Positions 52,556 through 61,579 of a DNA stretch of 64,000 bases are shown here, piece after piece. The notes under the pieces were generated by a model, which was given only the letters and a program-made list of their open reading frames with translations, was not told the DNA's origin and did no database searches. A program made the position numbers and the translations under genes. Positions within the stretch are counted from its first letter, which is position 1; every line of letters starts with the position of its first letter. The stretch spans positions 496,001 to 560,000 of the forward strand of contig NZ_JAAFKD010000001.1 of the NCBI RefSeq assembly GCF_013299165.1, written 5' to 3'. Source of the DNA: Microcoleus sp. bin38.metabat.b11b12b14.051 (lineage in GTDB: Bacteria; Cyanobacteriota; Cyanobacteriia; Cyanobacteriales; Microcoleaceae).

Positions 52556-52683
52556 GGTTCGTAGTGCGGACGCCAGGACGCTTTCGGGGAGCGGACGCCA
52601 GGACGCACTACCGCAAGAACGGTTCGTAGTGCGGACTTCAGTCCGCTTTCGGGGAGCGGACGCCAGGACGCACTACAAACCAA
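52556..52683. repeat. Family A repeats with a variant core
   Basis: Two units, each AACGGTTCGTAGTGCGGAC. The core is GGACTTCAGTCC in one place, and in others GACGCCAGGACG. So the palindrome core varies while the flank TTCGTAGTGCGG stays. Confidence 0.85.
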
Positions 52684-52732
52684 CACAACATAATTAAGTT
52701 GGTTGGTTTGTGGTTGGTGGGAGTTAAACAAA

Positions 52733-53767
52733 TTATTTGACTGCGGGTTCTAAGAGTTTAATTGTACCGGAGTTGGCATCAATTTCTACTTTCAGCCCGA
52801 TCGGCAAAGTGAACTTATCCCGAATGTGCCCTACCATTGAACCGTACCACGCGGGAATATTCAAGGGGCGAATGTGATCTGTCAAGACTTGAGCTAAGGT
52901 GAGGGATTCTTGGGGTTTTTCAGCCTCGCACTTGGTGCACTGTCCGAAAACGAAACCGGATATTTTATCGAGAATGCCCGCTAATTTGAGCTGCGTCAAC
53001 ATTCGATCGATGCGGTAAACCTCTTCGCTAACTTCTTCGACAAACAAAATACTGTTTTCCCACTCTGGCAAATAAGCTGAACCCAGCATTGTTGAGATTA
53101 CTGATAAATTGCCACCGATTAGTTTTCCCCTAGCTGTGCCGCGCCGGATGGTTTCGACGGGCATAGTTTTGGAGTTTTGGAGAGTCACAGAACCTCCCTC
53201 AAACAAAACTTTTTTGACGTAATCTATTGTAAATGGACTCCAACTTGATACACCTAAAGGGCCGTGAAAAGTAACTATATTAGTTTGAGAATTAATTGCT
53301 AATAATAGGGCAGTAATATCGCTAAATCCCATGATAATTTTGGGATTATTGCGGATTGTATTGTAATCAAGCAGCGGCAAGATGCGAGCGCAGCCCCAGC
53401 CGCCCATCCCGGTAAAAATAGCTTGCACTGAGTCGTCGGCGAAGGCTGCGTTGACATCGGCGGCGCGATCGGCATCTTTGCCTGCTAGATAGCCGTAACG
53501 GTCATAAAAATGCTCTCCTATCTTAACTTTCAAGCCTAGGTTATCTAGGACTTTAAAGAATTGCTGTACTTCTTTTGCGTAGTTGAAGGCGGCGGGATTG
53601 ATTAAGGCGACTGTATCGCCGACTTTGAGGCGGGGAGGTGCGATCGCACTTTTGGAAAATAGGTTGTTTTGGGCGATCCTCTTCAAGGGCTTCGCTAACG
53701 GCAAAAGCTGAGTACCAATAGCAGTCAGCCCAAAAGTTCTCAGCAGATAGCGGCGCGGGAGACTCAT
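52733..53767 (-). CDS. LD-carboxypeptidase (peptidase S66 family, MccF/LdcA-like)
   Basis: 344 residues. A twin-arginine-like leader MSLPRRYLLRTFGLTAIGTQ suggests export. The S66 core follows: VALINPAAF, then FTGMGGWGCARILPLLDY and IMGFSDITALLLA. The nucleophile is Ser149 in GFSD; the charge-relay Glu and His lie in the C-terminal half (FVEEVSEEVYRIDRML, GHIRDKFTLPIG). The family includes muropeptide LD-carboxypeptidases and microcin C-cleaving MccF; with an export signal, peptidoglycan turnover is more likely. Divergent from the carotenoid oxygenase at 53841. Confidence 0.88.
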   Translation of the reverse strand: MSLPRRYLLRTFGLTAIGTQLLPLAKPLKRIAQNNLFSKSAIAPPRLKVGDTVALINPAAFNYAKEVQQFFKVLDNLGLKVKIGEHFYDRYGYLAGKDADRAADVNAAFADDSVQAIFTGMGGWGCARILPLLDYNTIRNNPKIIMGFSDITALLLAINSQTNIVTFHGPLGVSSWSPFTIDYVKKVLFEGGSVTLQNSKTMPVETIRRGTARGKLIGGNLSVISTMLGSAYLPEWENSILFVEEVSEEVYRIDRMLTQLKLAGILDKISGFVFGQCTKCEAEKPQESLTLAQVLTDHIRPLNIPAWYGSMVGHIRDKFTLPIGLKVEIDANSGTIKLLEPAVK

Positions 53768-53840
53768 ATATGTTAAGTGATTTGTGGTATAATTGTATAA
53801 TAAAACTTCCGCTACATTAACTCAAAATTGCCAGTTTCCA

Positions 53841-55274
53841 ATGAAAACAGCCAGTAAAATCTCAGCTAAAAAATCCTGGGCTCAAGCTTTAGCCACTCCT
53901 GCTGCGGAATTTCCGCTAACTCAGCTATCGGTTAAAACTGGTCAAATTCCAGACGGATTGCGCGGCACTCTCTACCGCAACGGGCCCGCACGTTTGGAAC
54001 GTGGCGGCATAAATGCGGGACACTGGTTTGACGGCGATGGTGCAATTTTGGCTGTGAATTTTACCGATGTTGGTGCTACCGCCGTTTATCGCTACGTGCA
54101 AACAGCGGGATATCAAGCTGAGGAAAAAGCTAATAAATTTCTATACACTAATTACGGCATGACTGCGCCGGGCCCTGCTTTGTTACGGTGGACTAAAAAA
54201 GTTAAGAATGCTGCTAATACTTCTGTTTTAGCTTTGCCCGATCGCCTTTTGGCACTGTGGGAAGGTGGCGCGCCTCATAGCCTGGACTTACAAACTCTGG
54301 AAACTCAGGGAATTGACAATTTAGGCAATTCAAATAGTAAATTTTCTTATTCTGCTCATTGCAAGCGCGACCCGATTACTGGGAATATTTTTAACTTTGG
54401 AATTACCCCAGGCTTGAGTACAAAGTTGAATGTTTATCAAAGCGATTTTACAGGCAAAATTGTTAACAAAGCAATAGTTGCTTTAGATGGCATTCCGCTG
54501 TTGCATGATTTTGTACTTGCTGGCAAATATCTGATATTTTTTGTGCCACCAGTGCGACTAAATATAGCGCCAGTCTTAGCAGGAATTGGCAGTTATGGCG
54601 ACTCATTTGAGTGGAAACCGGAGTTAGGAACTCAGATATTAGTTTTTGACTCGGAAACTCTTTCTTTAGTTAGTCGCGGCGAAACCGATGCTTGGTTTCA
54701 GTGGCATTTTGCTAATGGTTTTGTCACCGAAGATGGTGAGGTAGCCGTTGATTTTGTGCGCTATGCGGACTTAAAAACTAATCAGCGACTTAAGGAAGTG
54801 GCGACAGGTGAAACTTGCACCGATGCGGAGGGTACTCTTTGCCGAGTGCATCTCAATGCTGTAACTGGAAAAGTGACAGGAATAGAAGAATTGTTGGATA
54901 AAGCTTGCGAGTTTCCGATTGTACCTGCTTCAGAAATTGGCCAAGACTCGCGGTATATCTATTTGGCAATGTATCGCGCTGACGTTGATATTGTAGCAGA
55001 ACGTTACGGGGCGATCGCCCGTTTGGACACGAAAACCCGCAATCTCACAATTGCCGACTGCGGCGAAAATCGCTATCCCGCAGAGCCCATATACGTTCCA
55101 GATATTTCGTCCGAGAAAGGTTGGATTTTGACTGTTGTTTACGACGGCAATTCTGATAAAAGCGAAGTCTGGATATTTGACAGCGATGGACTTTCTAGCC
55201 CGCCTATTTGTACGTTAGAATTGCCTGGTGTCATACCTTTGGGCTTTCACGGTACTTGGAAATCGGCTGTGTGA
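53841..55274 (+). CDS. Carotenoid oxygenase (RPE65 family)
   Basis: Non-haem iron(II) dioxygenase that cleaves carotenoids or apocarotenoids. 477 residues. Four iron-ligand histidines are visible: FSYSAHCKRD, LLHDFVL, WFQWHFANGF and the C-terminal LGFHGTW. Typical seven-bladed propeller phrases are TLYRNGPARLERGG, HWFDGDGAILAVNF and YTNYG. It resembles apocarotenoid-15,15'-oxygenases, which make retinal, but substrate cannot be fixed. The start is the ATG at 53841, giving MKTASKISAKKSWAQAL; the frame is open to 53793. A 526-base gap follows. Confidence 0.9.
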   Translation: MKTASKISAKKSWAQALATPAAEFPLTQLSVKTGQIPDGLRGTLYRNGPARLERGGINAGHWFDGDGAILAVNFTDVGATAVYRYVQTAGYQAEEKANKFLYTNYGMTAPGPALLRWTKKVKNAANTSVLALPDRLLALWEGGAPHSLDLQTLETQGIDNLGNSNSKFSYSAHCKRDPITGNIFNFGITPGLSTKLNVYQSDFTGKIVNKAIVALDGIPLLHDFVLAGKYLIFFVPPVRLNIAPVLAGIGSYGDSFEWKPELGTQILVFDSETLSLVSRGETDAWFQWHFANGFVTEDGEVAVDFVRYADLKTNQRLKEVATGETCTDAEGTLCRVHLNAVTGKVTGIEELLDKACEFPIVPASEIGQDSRYIYLAMYRADVDIVAERYGAIARLDTKTRNLTIADCGENRYPAEPIYVPDISSEKGWILTVVYDGNSDKSEVWIFDSDGLSSPPICTLELPGVIPLGFHGTWKSAV

Positions 55275-55399
55275 GAAGATTGTAAATAAGTGTTGCGGAA
55301 GATTTATTAAAAATTGTTGCGGCTTATCGATCCCGTTGTTACTGTGTGTATGGAGACGAAAAACTCATATCTAGGAGGTATGGAATTTATGCTCTACAT

Positions 55400-55560
55400 T
55401 GTTGAAAAATCCCGGCGAATTCTGGTGAATCCCTGGCGAATATCCTCGGCGAATGAATTCGCGGCTACACAACCAAAGTCTGCCTCCGCAGACTGAAGAT
55501 ACAACAATCCAGGCGAATGAATTCGCGATTGTACCAATAAAGTCCGCACAATGCGAGACT
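55400..55560. repeat. Family C repeats (GGCGAATGAATTCGC and CCGCCTCCGC)
   Basis: The phrase GGCGAATGAATTCGCGGC is followed by ACACAACCAAAGTCTGCCTC and CGCAGACTGAAG. It is repeated in shortened form from 55516. Related copies occur near 28076, 56694, 58600 and 58680. The rest of the 526-base gap between the carotenoid oxygenase and SDR genes has no gene that I can support. Confidence 0.75.
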
Positions 55561-55801
55561 TAAGAAAGAGAGAAATTCAGCCAAAGTCGGTATAATTTCT
55601 CACCTTGTTCTCCCATCTCAGGTTTGTCTGCTTGAATGAGGTTGACTTACCAGATTCCTGATAAATTTCTGGCGAATCAAAGTTTAGTTCAACTCACGTG
55701 TACGTTGGCGATTCAAAAGTTTTGAGTTAACTCCACAAAATTCATAACTCACAACTTATAACTCCGTGCACGGTGAGATTCAAATCCAAAGGGTTTAATC
55801 T

Positions 55802-56623
55802 ATGCAGCTTCAAGGAAAAACAGCTCTTGTTACAGGTGCTTCGCGTGGTATTGGGCGATCGATCGCCTTGGAATTAGCACGCCAAGGAATCAAACGCTTG
55901 CTGATTGTAGCACGCAACCGCCACCAGTTGATCGAATTGGCTGAGGAAATCGATGTTTTTGGTACAGAAGTAGTGCCGTTAGCGTTGGATTTAACTCAGT
56001 CAGTGGCGGTGAATATTGCGATCGCCCAAGCTTGGCGAGATAACGGCCCAATTCACCTGCTAGTCAACTGTGCGGGCGTTGCACACCAAGCATCTTTCTT
56101 GCGTTCCCCGCTACCGTTAATTGAGGAAGAAATCGCCTTGAATTTGCTTGGAACTTACACAATTACCCGCTTAATAGCGAGGCGAATGGCGGCTCAAAAA
56201 GACGGAACAATCGTCAATGTTTCGAGCTTAATGGGCAAAATAGCTGCTCCCACAATGGCAACTTATTCTGCTACCAAATTCGCCATTTTGGGATTCACCC
56301 AAGCTTTGCGTAGTGAGTTAACTCAGTACAATGTTCGAGTCACAGCTTTGCTACCATCTCTGACAGATACCGACATGGTGCGAGACTTGCAGCAATTCCG
56401 CTGGGTAGTACCGACAACTCCCGAAAAAGTTGCTCTCGCCCTTGTCGCGGGTTTGCACAAAGATGCGCCGGAAATATTGGTAGGATCTCAAAGTCATTTA
56501 GCAGTTTGGTGTCACAGAATTGCGCCTTGGTTGCTAGATTTTGTGTTGCGGATGGCTACTCCACAGCTTGCAGAGAAGTCGCGCGATCGCAAATTAGGGG
56601 AGGCGTTGGCTAGCGGGCGATAA
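55802..56623 (+). CDS. Short-chain dehydrogenase/reductase
   Basis: 273 residues, classical SDR: NAD(P)-binding TGASRGIGRSIA at about 11-22, NCAGVAH at about 89-95, catalytic Ser in NVSSLMGKI and YSATK (Tyr and Lys at about 155-159). After the core, a C-terminal tail of about 60 residues with LAVWCHRIAPWLLDFVLRM is hydrophobic and may touch a membrane. The ligand is not defined. The start ATG at 55802 gives MQLQGKTALVTG. It is the first gene of the region that holds the two asparagine-synthetase homologues. It is followed by repeats and then asnB homologue 1 in the same direction. Confidence 0.9.
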   Translation: MQLQGKTALVTGASRGIGRSIALELARQGIKRLLIVARNRHQLIELAEEIDVFGTEVVPLALDLTQSVAVNIAIAQAWRDNGPIHLLVNCAGVAHQASFLRSPLPLIEEEIALNLLGTYTITRLIARRMAAQKDGTIVNVSSLMGKIAAPTMATYSATKFAILGFTQALRSELTQYNVRVTALLPSLTDTDMVRDLQQFRWVVPTTPEKVALALVAGLHKDAPEILVGSQSHLAVWCHRIAPWLLDFVLRMATPQLAEKSRDRKLGEALASGR

Positions 56624-56632
56624 ACTTTTCTA

Positions 56633-56690
56633 GGTTCGTAGTGAGGACTTTAGTCCGCATTCATAAGGACTAAAGTCCTCACTACAAACC
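56633..56690. repeat. Family A repeat pair (hairpin)
   Basis: GGTTCGTAGTGAGGACTTTA faces GGACTAAAGTCCTCACTACA, followed by a family C piece. They lie between the SDR and asnB homologue 1. Confidence 0.88.
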
Positions 56691-56819
56691 TGCGAATAGA
56701 ATTCGCAGAGTTTACGGGCACACAAACAATGTCCGCCTTCGCAGACTAAGAAAGAAGGCGAATAATTGCACATTTTTGGTAAGATTGATATTATTTGGAA
56801 TAATATTAAGCTCGCAAAA

Positions 56820-58574
56820 ATGAACAAAATAAAATCATTTCTGAATTACAATGGTAGCCAAAAACAAAAAATATCAGTTCCTCCAAATCCTCTGGTTGAA
56901 TTTGCCTCAAGTTGGCGGATAGCTTGGGGAAAAATAGATGCAATCGCAGATGATGCAGCGTGGCGAGAAAATCAACTTGCGATTATTTGCTCTAATCCTA
57001 ATGTTCAGATAGTTGTCAGCCCCTCAGAAAAATTTGTGATTGTTGGCGATATTTGGCTGAGTAACCGATCGCAATTACTGGAAAAATTGGGCATTTCTGC
57101 GAGTAGTTGGCAAGGGTGCGATCGCCAATTAATCGCTCAACTGTGGGAATGCTGGGGCGCTGAATGCTTGCCGCTGCTGGCGGGTATGTTTGCGTTTGCG
57201 GTTTGGGATAGGGAATTGCAGGTTTTGCGGCTGGCGCGCGATCGCACGGGTGCGCGTACTCTCTACTACACTACTGTTGGCGAGACTCGCTGGATTGCGC
57301 CTCAACTGCGGGCGATCGCAAAATACCACTCAAGGGCGATCGACCTCGTAGCCCTGCGAGATTACCTCTGTTGTTCGTTCGTTCCGGGCGATCGTACCCT
57401 GTGGCAACAAGTCCGAGAACTGCGCCCAGGAAGCGTTTTAAGCTTGCCTGATGAGACAATTTCGGCCTACTGGGAACTGCGAGAACAAGTTGTTGAAGCT
57501 GAACAATCTTTAGAATGGCACGGCGCGAGATTGCGCTCTCTTTTAGATGAAATCGTCCGAGAATATTTGCCAACAAATCAACCTGTAGGCGTGTTTCTTT
57601 CCGGCGGGTTAGATTCTAGCTGTATCGCCGCCTTAGCTGCTCAATTTTGCGATCGGGCAATTCACACTTACTCAATTCATTTTGGCGAAGAATGCGCCAA
57701 CGAATTAGAGTTTTCCAGTTTAGTCGCCGAACATTGCCAAACTGAACACCACATTTTAGAAATTAGCTTTCGGGATATGTGGGAAAAGTTACCAGAGACT
57801 ATAGGTTACTTAGACGATCCGATCGGCGATCCGCTAACAGTGCCAAACTTGTTATTAGGAAGAATGGCGCGGGAATCCGTCGAAGTAATTCTGAACGGCG
57901 AAGGCGGCGATCCCTGTTTTGGCGGGCCAAAAAATCAACCAATGTTAATGAATAGCTTGTACAATTCTGTCACTAATTTGGATGCGCTACCAGCATATTT
58001 GCTGTCATTTCAAAAGTGCGCCGCAGATTTGCCTCAACTGTTAAAACCGGAAATTTGGGCTGCGATGCAAACAGAACCTTCGGTATTTAGTGCAGATTTG
58101 AATGCTAGCGGCAATTATCTGAATCGATTAATGGCATTAAATATCAAATTTAAGGGTGCAGACCAGATTTTGACCAAAGTAAACAACTTGACTCAAGCTG
58201 CGGGCTTGCACGGGCGATCGCCCCTGTTTGACCAGCGAATTGTTGATTTGAGCATGACAATTCCGCCGGAGTACAAACTATCGGGAGTTGTGGAAAAAGC
58301 TGTATTAAAAGAAGCGGTGGCAAATTTGTTGCCGGCTCAAATTTTGGACAGGCCCAAAAGCGGAATGCTGGTTCCGGTACAGTTGGGATTTAAGAAATTT
58401 TGGCATCGGGAGGCTAGGCGTTTGTTGCTGTCGAAAAGAGCGGCTATTGCTCCTTATTTTAATCAATCTTTAATTGCTCAATGGTTAGATTATGAAGGAG
58501 ATACTTGGGGGCGTTACGGCGTTAAGTTGTGGCTGTTGACGAGTTTAGAACTTTGGCTGCAAGGTAATAAGTAA
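56820..58574 (+). CDS. Asparagine synthetase-like protein 1, glutaminase cysteine absent
   Basis: 584 residues. The N-terminal half has the Ntn-amidotransferase fold (FVIVGDIWLSNRSQL, then PLLAGMFAFAVWD, ARDRTGARTLYY) but the protein begins MNKIKSFLNYNG. The nucleophile Cys that should follow Met is missing, so glutamine cannot be hydrolysed in the usual way. The C-terminal half is an intact ATP-pyrophosphatase-type synthetase: VFLSGGLDSSCIAAL, LNGEGGDPCF and the catalytic Lys phrase RPKSGMLVPVQLG. Similar domains activate a carboxylate as an AMP ester in asparagine, beta-lactam and lasso-peptide synthesis. The start is the ATG at 56820; longer frames have no support. Confidence 0.85.
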   Translation: MNKIKSFLNYNGSQKQKISVPPNPLVEFASSWRIAWGKIDAIADDAAWRENQLAIICSNPNVQIVVSPSEKFVIVGDIWLSNRSQLLEKLGISASSWQGCDRQLIAQLWECWGAECLPLLAGMFAFAVWDRELQVLRLARDRTGARTLYYTTVGETRWIAPQLRAIAKYHSRAIDLVALRDYLCCSFVPGDRTLWQQVRELRPGSVLSLPDETISAYWELREQVVEAEQSLEWHGARLRSLLDEIVREYLPTNQPVGVFLSGGLDSSCIAALAAQFCDRAIHTYSIHFGEECANELEFSSLVAEHCQTEHHILEISFRDMWEKLPETIGYLDDPIGDPLTVPNLLLGRMARESVEVILNGEGGDPCFGGPKNQPMLMNSLYNSVTNLDALPAYLLSFQKCAADLPQLLKPEIWAAMQTEPSVFSADLNASGNYLNRLMALNIKFKGADQILTKVNNLTQAAGLHGRSPLFDQRIVDLSMTIPPEYKLSGVVEKAVLKEAVANLLPAQILDRPKSGMLVPVQLGFKKFWHREARRLLLSKRAAIAPYFNQSLIAQWLDYEGDTWGRYGVKLWLLTSLELWLQGNK

Positions 58575-58592
58575 TATCTTTTCAGCAAAAGA

Positions 58593-58740
58593 CTGGGCGA
58601 TTGAAATCGCATCTACAGAAACAAAACCCGCCTCCGCGGGTTGAAGAATGAGCGGTGAAGATTATATTATGCTCTCTTTGTCCGCGGAGGCGGACATTGT
58701 TTGTGTAGACGCGGTTTCAACCGCCGTATCATCTTCGTTT
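58593..58740. repeat. Family C repeat copies
   Basis: GGGCGATTGAAATCGC, CCGCCTCCGCGGGTTGAAG, then on the other strand TCCGCGGAGGCGGACATTGT and ACGCGGTTTCAACCGCC. The 200-base gap between two convergent genes is made almost wholly of them. Confidence 0.75.
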
Positions 58741-58773
58741 TTGTAAACCTGGTTTCAACCATACGTCCCATCT

Positions 58774-60066
58774 TCAACCAAAACTATCAACAACATAGAT
58801 AGAACTTTCCGTACCACCTAGCAGAATTAAACTACTATCATCGCTACCCAAATCTCGACTCCCAGCAATTCCTCGATTCAGAATCTGAATCAATTTTTGA
58901 GGACTAAACGACTCCAGTTCCACATAATTACCTAATTCCAACCATTTCAATTCATCAGAAAATAAATCTTGGCGAATCTCTGCTGGTAATTGTGCAGCAT
59001 CTTGTGCATTTTGCTTGGAACTTAAAACAAACATATTATCGCCACCTGCAATAATTTGCCTTGGTAACAATCCGATATCAATAATTATCGCGCTGTTATC
59101 TGGGAACCAATTAGGACTCGTGCGTAGCTGGTTAACTAAACCAAGTCCTTTGGGACTGCAATCATGCAAAGCGTACACTTTTAAGTCGGGATTGCGGCGC
59201 AGCATTTCCATAGTTGTGTCGAAGATACTTTGAGGATATCCGGTAACACAGAGGATTGCACAGTTGTTTTCAAAGTGAAAATTGTTGGTGATTAAAAATT
59301 GGGCAATTTCCGGGCGATCGCACACAACCAATCTATCAAAACTGTAAGCGCTGACATCGGGACTGACGGCGGCATTTTCATTTGTATCGCGGGGATCTGG
59401 CAACAGTTTAGTCAACGAGTTAATTTCTTTCCAAGTCTTAATCCAATCTTGAAACTGGTTTGAGTCAATAGTAAATTCTTGACTTTTTGCAGGTTGATTT
59501 TCAATTTTTCTGGTTCCCAAGTAGATAGCTAATATTCCGAGGCCACAACTCACCAAAAATAGCAGAAATGAACTTGATAACAGACTAATACCGATTCCGC
59601 AAACCAAAACTATTTTTCCCCAATTTTGCAAAGTCTCGGCAAAAATCTGGCGGTGTTTGTACAGATGTTTTGCAGAACGGCTCGCAACAAAAGTCTTCCA
59701 TACCAATAAACTGTTTATTGCCAACATTACGAAAATAAATATCTCTTTCAATACCAATGCCCAGAGAGCAGCCAAGAAACCAAATGGTATATTAATCATT
59801 ATGTATCCTTGAACTGTGTGTAAAAAATCAACATTTTTTAACTTCCATCGCTGGTCTAAAAAGTAAAATAACTGTCGGGGAGTAAAAAACAGCGTATCGT
59901 TAACAGAAATATTAGCGATCGCCTTGGCAAACATTGGGTCAGTGATTTTGACACCAGTCATCGCAGTCGGCTCAAAAGCAAACTGATGGCGACACTTGAA
60001 ACAGCGACCGCCCCAGGCTGTGCGCTCTTTTAACTTATTGTCAGTTTGGCAGTTAATGCACTTCAT
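58774..60066 (-). CDS. Zinc-ribbon membrane protein with Toprim-like domain, unknown function
   Basis: 430 residues, not a family that I can name. CINC and CFKC near the N-terminus (MKCINCQTDNKLK...RCFKCRHQ) form a zinc ribbon. Two to three membrane segments follow, at about 95-135 and 158-185. The C-terminal 230 residues contain VVCDRPEIAQFLI, CAILCVTGYP and YALHDCSPKGLGLVNQL, an alternating fold resembling Toprim (Glu-like residue then DxS). The start is the ATG at 60066, 16 bases behind the stop codon of the PLP gene, so the two are probably co-transcribed. Role may lie in that pathway. Confidence 0.6.
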   Translation of the reverse strand: MKCINCQTDNKLKERTAWGGRCFKCRHQFAFEPTAMTGVKITDPMFAKAIANISVNDTLFFTPRQLFYFLDQRWKLKNVDFLHTVQGYIMINIPFGFLAALWALVLKEIFIFVMLAINSLLVWKTFVASRSAKHLYKHRQIFAETLQNWGKIVLVCGIGISLLSSSFLLFLVSCGLGILAIYLGTRKIENQPAKSQEFTIDSNQFQDWIKTWKEINSLTKLLPDPRDTNENAAVSPDVSAYSFDRLVVCDRPEIAQFLITNNFHFENNCAILCVTGYPQSIFDTTMEMLRRNPDLKVYALHDCSPKGLGLVNQLRTSPNWFPDNSAIIIDIGLLPRQIIAGGDNMFVLSSKQNAQDAAQLPAEIRQDLFSDELKWLELGNYVELESFSPQKLIQILNRGIAGSRDLGSDDSSLILLGGTESSIYVVDSFG

Positions 60067-60082
60067 AAAAAGCTCCTATTGA

Positions 60083-61312
60083 TTATTCAAAAACTTGATT
60101 TGCTAACAAAATACTGTAATCTTCTCTGTGGCGAATTAGCCGATGCCCGCCATTTTCCAACAGCACTTCCGCAGGTTTGGGGCGGTGCAAAAAGTGCGAC
60201 GACATCGCATAACCATAAGCTCCCACATCTAAAATACCAATAATTTCTCCAACTGTCAAAGCCGGAAGTTGACAGTTTTTCCCCAAATAATCCCGCGAAT
60301 AAGTGGTATTCCCACAAACATCGGTAAGATGTAAAGCATCCCGGGAATTCCAAGTACAAATCTCTCGATAACCGCCATGAACCGATGGTACTGACAGATT
60401 GGCTACAGTCGTATCTACACCAACAATTTGTTTTGCTTCCTGCCATTTTGTGGAGACAACTTGAGCGAGCAAAGTAGCACATCCCGCTATGGCGGCTCTT
60501 CCTGGTTCAATTATTAAGTCAATGGCGCGGTCTAGTTGACTAATTTTGCTGGTTAATTCCGCTCCAAATAGCTCCCAGTCAAAGGCTGTACCGCCGTGGT
60601 AAGGATAGCCAAAGCCACCACCAAAATCGAGATATTCCCAATCTGGCAATTGCTGGGCTGTGGCAATTATTGTATCAATTACTTGAGTAAAGGCTGCGGT
60701 GGAATTAGTGCCGGTTCCGCGATAGAAATGCAAGCCGCTGAGCTTTAATCCGGCTGTTTTGGCGATCGCAATTGCTTCAGTCAATTCGGGCGATCGCACT
60801 CCAATGCGACTTTCCCCCGTTAATTCGGGCAAATTCAGCCTCAAACCCATACTGGGCGGTTCTAAAGCCTGTTGGTTTTCCCCCAGAGATTGGTACACTT
60901 CGCAGCACAACTGCAATTGAGCGAGACTGTCGAAATTCAGAGTTTTGATACCCCATTTGAGAACTTGTTCCATCTCATCTCGGTGCAGATTGCTGCCACT
61001 ATAAACAATATTTTTGGGTGCGAAACCTGCCTTGATTCCTAAATAAATGTCTCCCGGTGTATTGGCGTGTAATCCCCACCCGCTATCCCGAAAAATTTGC
61101 AGCAGGGCGATGCTACCGTTGGTGACGCTGGCAAAACAAAATTGAGTTCGTGGATAGTCAATAGCCTTGGTAATCCGGGCAATAGTTCGGCGCAAAATGT
61201 CGCTTTGATAAACATATAGTGGCGAACCATAGGTAGCTAATAACTCTTGGGCTAGGGCAAGAGTGAAAGGTGGTTCTTTGAGAGTTGATTTGCGATTTGT
61301 AATTGTTGGCAT
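60083..61312 (-). CDS. Fold-III PLP decarboxylase homologue with PLP lysine replaced
   Basis: 409 residues in the ornithine/diaminopimelate/arginine decarboxylase superfamily. The conserved barrel strand that should read YAxKAN reads FASVTN, so residue 63 (codon 61124-61126, GTC) is Val where Lys makes the Schiff base with PLP. Other sites remain: GSNLHRDEM, FGGGFGYP phosphate loop, EPGRAAIAG, VCGNTTYSRD (Cys region) and GAYGYAMSSHF with the Tyr. The intact lysA at 14868 keeps Lys at this place. It may be a pseudo-enzyme, a carrier of PLP, or have moved its Lys. The start ATG at 61312 gives MPTITNRKSTLK. Confidence 0.75.
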   Translation of the reverse strand: MPTITNRKSTLKEPPFTLALAQELLATYGSPLYVYQSDILRRTIARITKAIDYPRTQFCFASVTNGSIALLQIFRDSGWGLHANTPGDIYLGIKAGFAPKNIVYSGSNLHRDEMEQVLKWGIKTLNFDSLAQLQLCCEVYQSLGENQQALEPPSMGLRLNLPELTGESRIGVRSPELTEAIAIAKTAGLKLSGLHFYRGTGTNSTAAFTQVIDTIIATAQQLPDWEYLDFGGGFGYPYHGGTAFDWELFGAELTSKISQLDRAIDLIIEPGRAAIAGCATLLAQVVSTKWQEAKQIVGVDTTVANLSVPSVHGGYREICTWNSRDALHLTDVCGNTTYSRDYLGKNCQLPALTVGEIIGILDVGAYGYAMSSHFLHRPKPAEVLLENGGHRLIRHREDYSILLANQVFE

Positions 61313-61369
61313 TATGGTAAATTAGGTGTTTGTTTAATCAAGTCAGTTAACGCTGTTTATTGCCCGGAG

Positions 61370-61560
61370 ATCCCCCTAAATCCCCCTTAAGAAGGGGGAC
61401 TTTGAGAGTCTTTCTCCCCTCTTTTTAAGCTACCATGTACACACATCTCTGTGTAGAACCAAAATCCTCGGAGATCCCCCTAAATCCTCCTTAAGAAGGG
61501 GGACTTTGAGTAATTTCTTGTTCCCCCCTTTTTCAAGGGGGGCTAGGGGGGATCGGGCTT
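61370..61560. repeat. GGAGATCCCCCTAAATC family repeats
   Basis: GGAGATCCCCCTAAATCCCC with CTTAAGAAGGGGGACTTTGA occurs twice, at about 61369 and 61468. A third, facing copy, CCCCCTTTTTCAAGGGGGG, follows at about 61525. The 267-base gap between the PLP gene and asnB homologue 2 is filled by these. Confidence 0.8.
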
Positions 61561-61579
61561 AATTAAACTGTATTGAATT

